Program-made: the position numbers and the translations under genes
Source: Acidobacteriota bacterium
Lineage (GTDB): Bacteria > Acidobacteriota > Blastocatellia > Pyrinomonadales > Pyrinomonadaceae
Direction of reading: 5' to 3'
NCBI GenBank assembly: GCA_016703965.1
Contig: JADJBB010000011.1
Location: 1-13,277, forward strand
DNA length: 13,277 bases
The notes under the pieces: model-generated
What the model was told of the DNA's origin: nothing
What the model saw: the letters and a program-made list of their open reading frames with translations, nothing else
The model's database searches: none
Shown: in pieces, positions 12,342 to 13,277 of the stretch
Layout of the letters: each line of letters starts with the position of its first letter
How positions within the stretch are numbered: the stretch's first letter is position 1

Positions 12342-12717
12342 TATTTATAGTCCATATCCAGCAACGTATCCGTAGGGTTGGTGTCGCGTACTCCATAGTC
12401 TCCAACTGCGCCGTTTCGTACTCCGTCATCCCCTCCGGGAACTCCATCGCCAGGAGGGGGCGGCAATCCGATACGCGAGGTTGATACGAGCGTGGCCGAC
12501 CAATTGAACAGGCCGCCAACGATAGAGACAGCACTAGCAATGGTAAGCATTTCCTCCATCGAGACATTGCCGAGAAGCCCGAACATTTGGCGATGGGGAG
12601 CAAGGCGCCGAAAAGCATTGCGAGTTTTGCGCCGCGCGCCTGGGCGTTCTTCCACGTATCCGCATTTGCGAGTTCCTTGCCAGCTTGTAGGGCGGTGAAA
12701 AAGTCTGTGACGATCAT
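12341..12717 (-). CDS. Holin-like membrane protein, frameshifted
   Basis: ATG 12717 begins MIVTDFFTALQAGKELANAD, then TWKNAQARGAKLAMLFGALL, the start typical of a phage holin-like family. As written, the frame then leaves the membrane region. Adding one A to the run at 12586-12588 (minus GCCAAATG to GCCAAAATG) gives PIAKMFGLLGNVSMEEMLTI, then ASAVSIVGGLFNWSATLVST and SRIGLPPPPG, with a second membrane span, a proline-rich acidic tail and a stop at 12341-12343 overlapping DUF1353. The repaired length is 125 residues. Position beside a spanin-type gene supports a lysis role; holin activity is inferred. Confidence 0.72.
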
Positions 12718-12721
12718 TCGA

Positions 12722-12970
12722 TTACCTCACGCTTGCTAGAACGGCTTGGGCGACCGCTACGGATAGGATTGCGACGTTTTCTGCTTGTCGTTCGTGGACG
12801 AGTCAGCGATAACGTCGATGATTACCGGAATTGCAACGTCCTCAAGCGCGTGCAGGTCGGCGGGCAATGCCGGGAGTTCACCGGAACATGCGGTCTTTAC
12901 CAGGGGTGTGACCTCGTTCAACCGTTCGCGTAGTTTGTCCGCTCACCGTTGGGGAGTTTTCGAGGATCAC
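12722..12970 (-). CDS. Small hypothetical protein in lysis cluster, two compensating indels
   Basis: GTG at 12970 overlaps the upstream gene's stop (GTGA). The reading VILENSPTV then shifts by one base near 12943 into ADKLRERLNEVTPLVKTACS and ELPALPADLHALEDVAIPVI, and shifts again at the T-run 12777-12780 into QKNVAILSVAVAQAVLASVR, stopping at 12722-12724. The one extra base and one missing base cancel, so the span is a multiple of three. The repaired length is about 82 residues, with a C-terminal hydrophobic helix. I do not recognise the family. Position between spanin and holin-like genes suggests a lysis accessory or virion protein. Confidence 0.42.
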
Positions 12971-13113
12971 TTAGTCGCGTTCAAAGGTGGGCAGGCGCGG
13001 GAAATAACCTCACTCGCCGTTGGCGGTACGCCACTTGTCGTTTGGCAGGCAAGTGAGGGAAAGTGCAATGACGATTGCGAGGGCGAAGCCAACAGCGGAA
13101 ATAACTGTTTCAT
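12967..13113 (-). CDS. Spanin-like (Rz1-type) lipoprotein, two compensating indels
   Basis: ATG 13113 follows GAGGAG. In the written frame it reads MKQLFPLL and is not a signal. Adding an A after ATGAAA (13108-13110) and removing a T at 13051-13052 gives MKTVISAVGFALAIVIALSL, then TACQTTSGVPPTASEVISRA and CPPLNATK. This is a lipoprotein signal with lipobox L-T-A-C followed by a Thr/Ser/Pro-rich stretch, ending at 12967-12969 where the next GTG overlaps. At about 48 residues it fits small outer-membrane spanin (o-spanin) lipoproteins, which complete lysis by disrupting the outer membrane. The two indels cancel, and both fit homopolymer miscalls. Confidence 0.6.
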   Translation of the reverse strand: MKQLFPLLASPSQSSLHFPSLACQTTSGVPPTASEVISRACPPLNATK

Positions 13114-13156
13114 TTTCAAACTCCTCTATCAATTGCGGCGTACCGCAGATTTTGTG

Positions 13157-13277
13157 TTACACGACGCGCCCATCCCCGGCCAAAAGTGACCCAAGTAGTA
13201 AGGCGAGAAAGGAATCAAGGCGAGGCCTGCGGAGAAGTTAATCAGCACCACAGATACCGGCATCGCCGCCAGTATTC
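13157..13277 (-). CDS. Membrane protein C-terminus, partial, frameshifted
   Basis: The frame enters from beyond the window end as ILAAMPVSVVLINFSAGLAL, a hydrophobic stretch. Adding one T to the run at 13208-13210 joins it to PFLALLLGSLLAGDGRVV, stopping at 13157-13159. The last part is also strongly hydrophobic, so at least one membrane span is present. Being upstream of the spanin-like gene, it could be a holin, antiholin or inner-membrane spanin partner; with only about 40 residues this cannot be settled. Confidence 0.45.

Noticed and set aside
12785..13189. Plus-strand frame of 134 residues at the right end
   Set aside because: It opposes the minus-strand cluster, which shows a lipobox, coupled overlaps and ribosome sites after repair; this frame has none.
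1..13277. tRNA, rRNA or insertion-sequence content
   Set aside because: No cloverleaf with a recognisable TTCRANN arm, no ribosomal RNA sequence, and no transposase frame or terminal inverted repeats seen.

Overview
The window looks like part of a tailed-phage or prophage genome (Caudoviricetes) from a Gram-negative host. Genes are tightly packed, with ATGA and GTGA overlaps. It holds a phage-style SNF2 helicase, a VRR-NUC nuclease, dCTP deaminase, ThyX, many tiny orphan genes, and a lysis-type cluster that includes an apparent outer-membrane spanin lipoprotein. A lipoprotein spanin implies a host with an outer membrane. A betaproteobacterial host is only a guess from base composition and general look.

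Layout. (1) Positions 1-4355, plus strand: a run of paralogous coiled-coil genes assembled from a small set of shared modules (SLRQQL, IDELMLEYC, IDDPRTDLTM, AIQPDDSALK, IPLYAPKG). They are interrupted by one exported Gln/Gly-rich protein and one MazG-like protein. (2) 4352-9633, plus strand: the DNA and nucleotide metabolism core, with VRR-NUC nuclease, a zinc-ribbon-like protein, SNF2-type helicase, dCTP deaminase, a second MazG-like candidate, ThyX, another zinc-finger protein and several small membrane proteins. (3) 9630-11663, plus strand: a second cluster of the modular family, a tandem-hairpin terminator, two more tiny membrane proteins and a small cysteine-rich protein. (4) 11570-13277, minus strand, convergent with the rest: a membrane protein (cut by the window edge), spanin-like lipoprotein, small unknown, holin-like membrane protein, DUF1353 protein, and an HTH-phosphoesterase that is truncated where the two strands meet.

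The most important feature for any reader is a set of about 16 inferred single-base indels. Each splits a gene whose frame, motifs and overlapping stop/start are restored by adding or removing one base, often in a homopolymer. Six lie in 1-900, nine in 9820-13277, one at about 4502, and none in the 5.3 kb between. Substitution-type stop codons do not accompany them. This looks more like base-call error at poorly covered ends than gene decay, so coordinates for these genes are given as repaired spans and labelled frameshifted.

Functionally, the core suggests a thymidylate route: dCTP to dUTP by Dcd, an unassigned dUTP to dUMP step, then dUMP to dTMP by ThyX. Two copies of a TTAGC-N4-GCTAA palindrome sit upstream of dcd and of the small gene preceding thyX, and may co-regulate them. 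The shuffled modular gene family is the least explained and most interesting element; it resembles the Ea22-like mosaic accessory proteins of phages, but its role is unknown.
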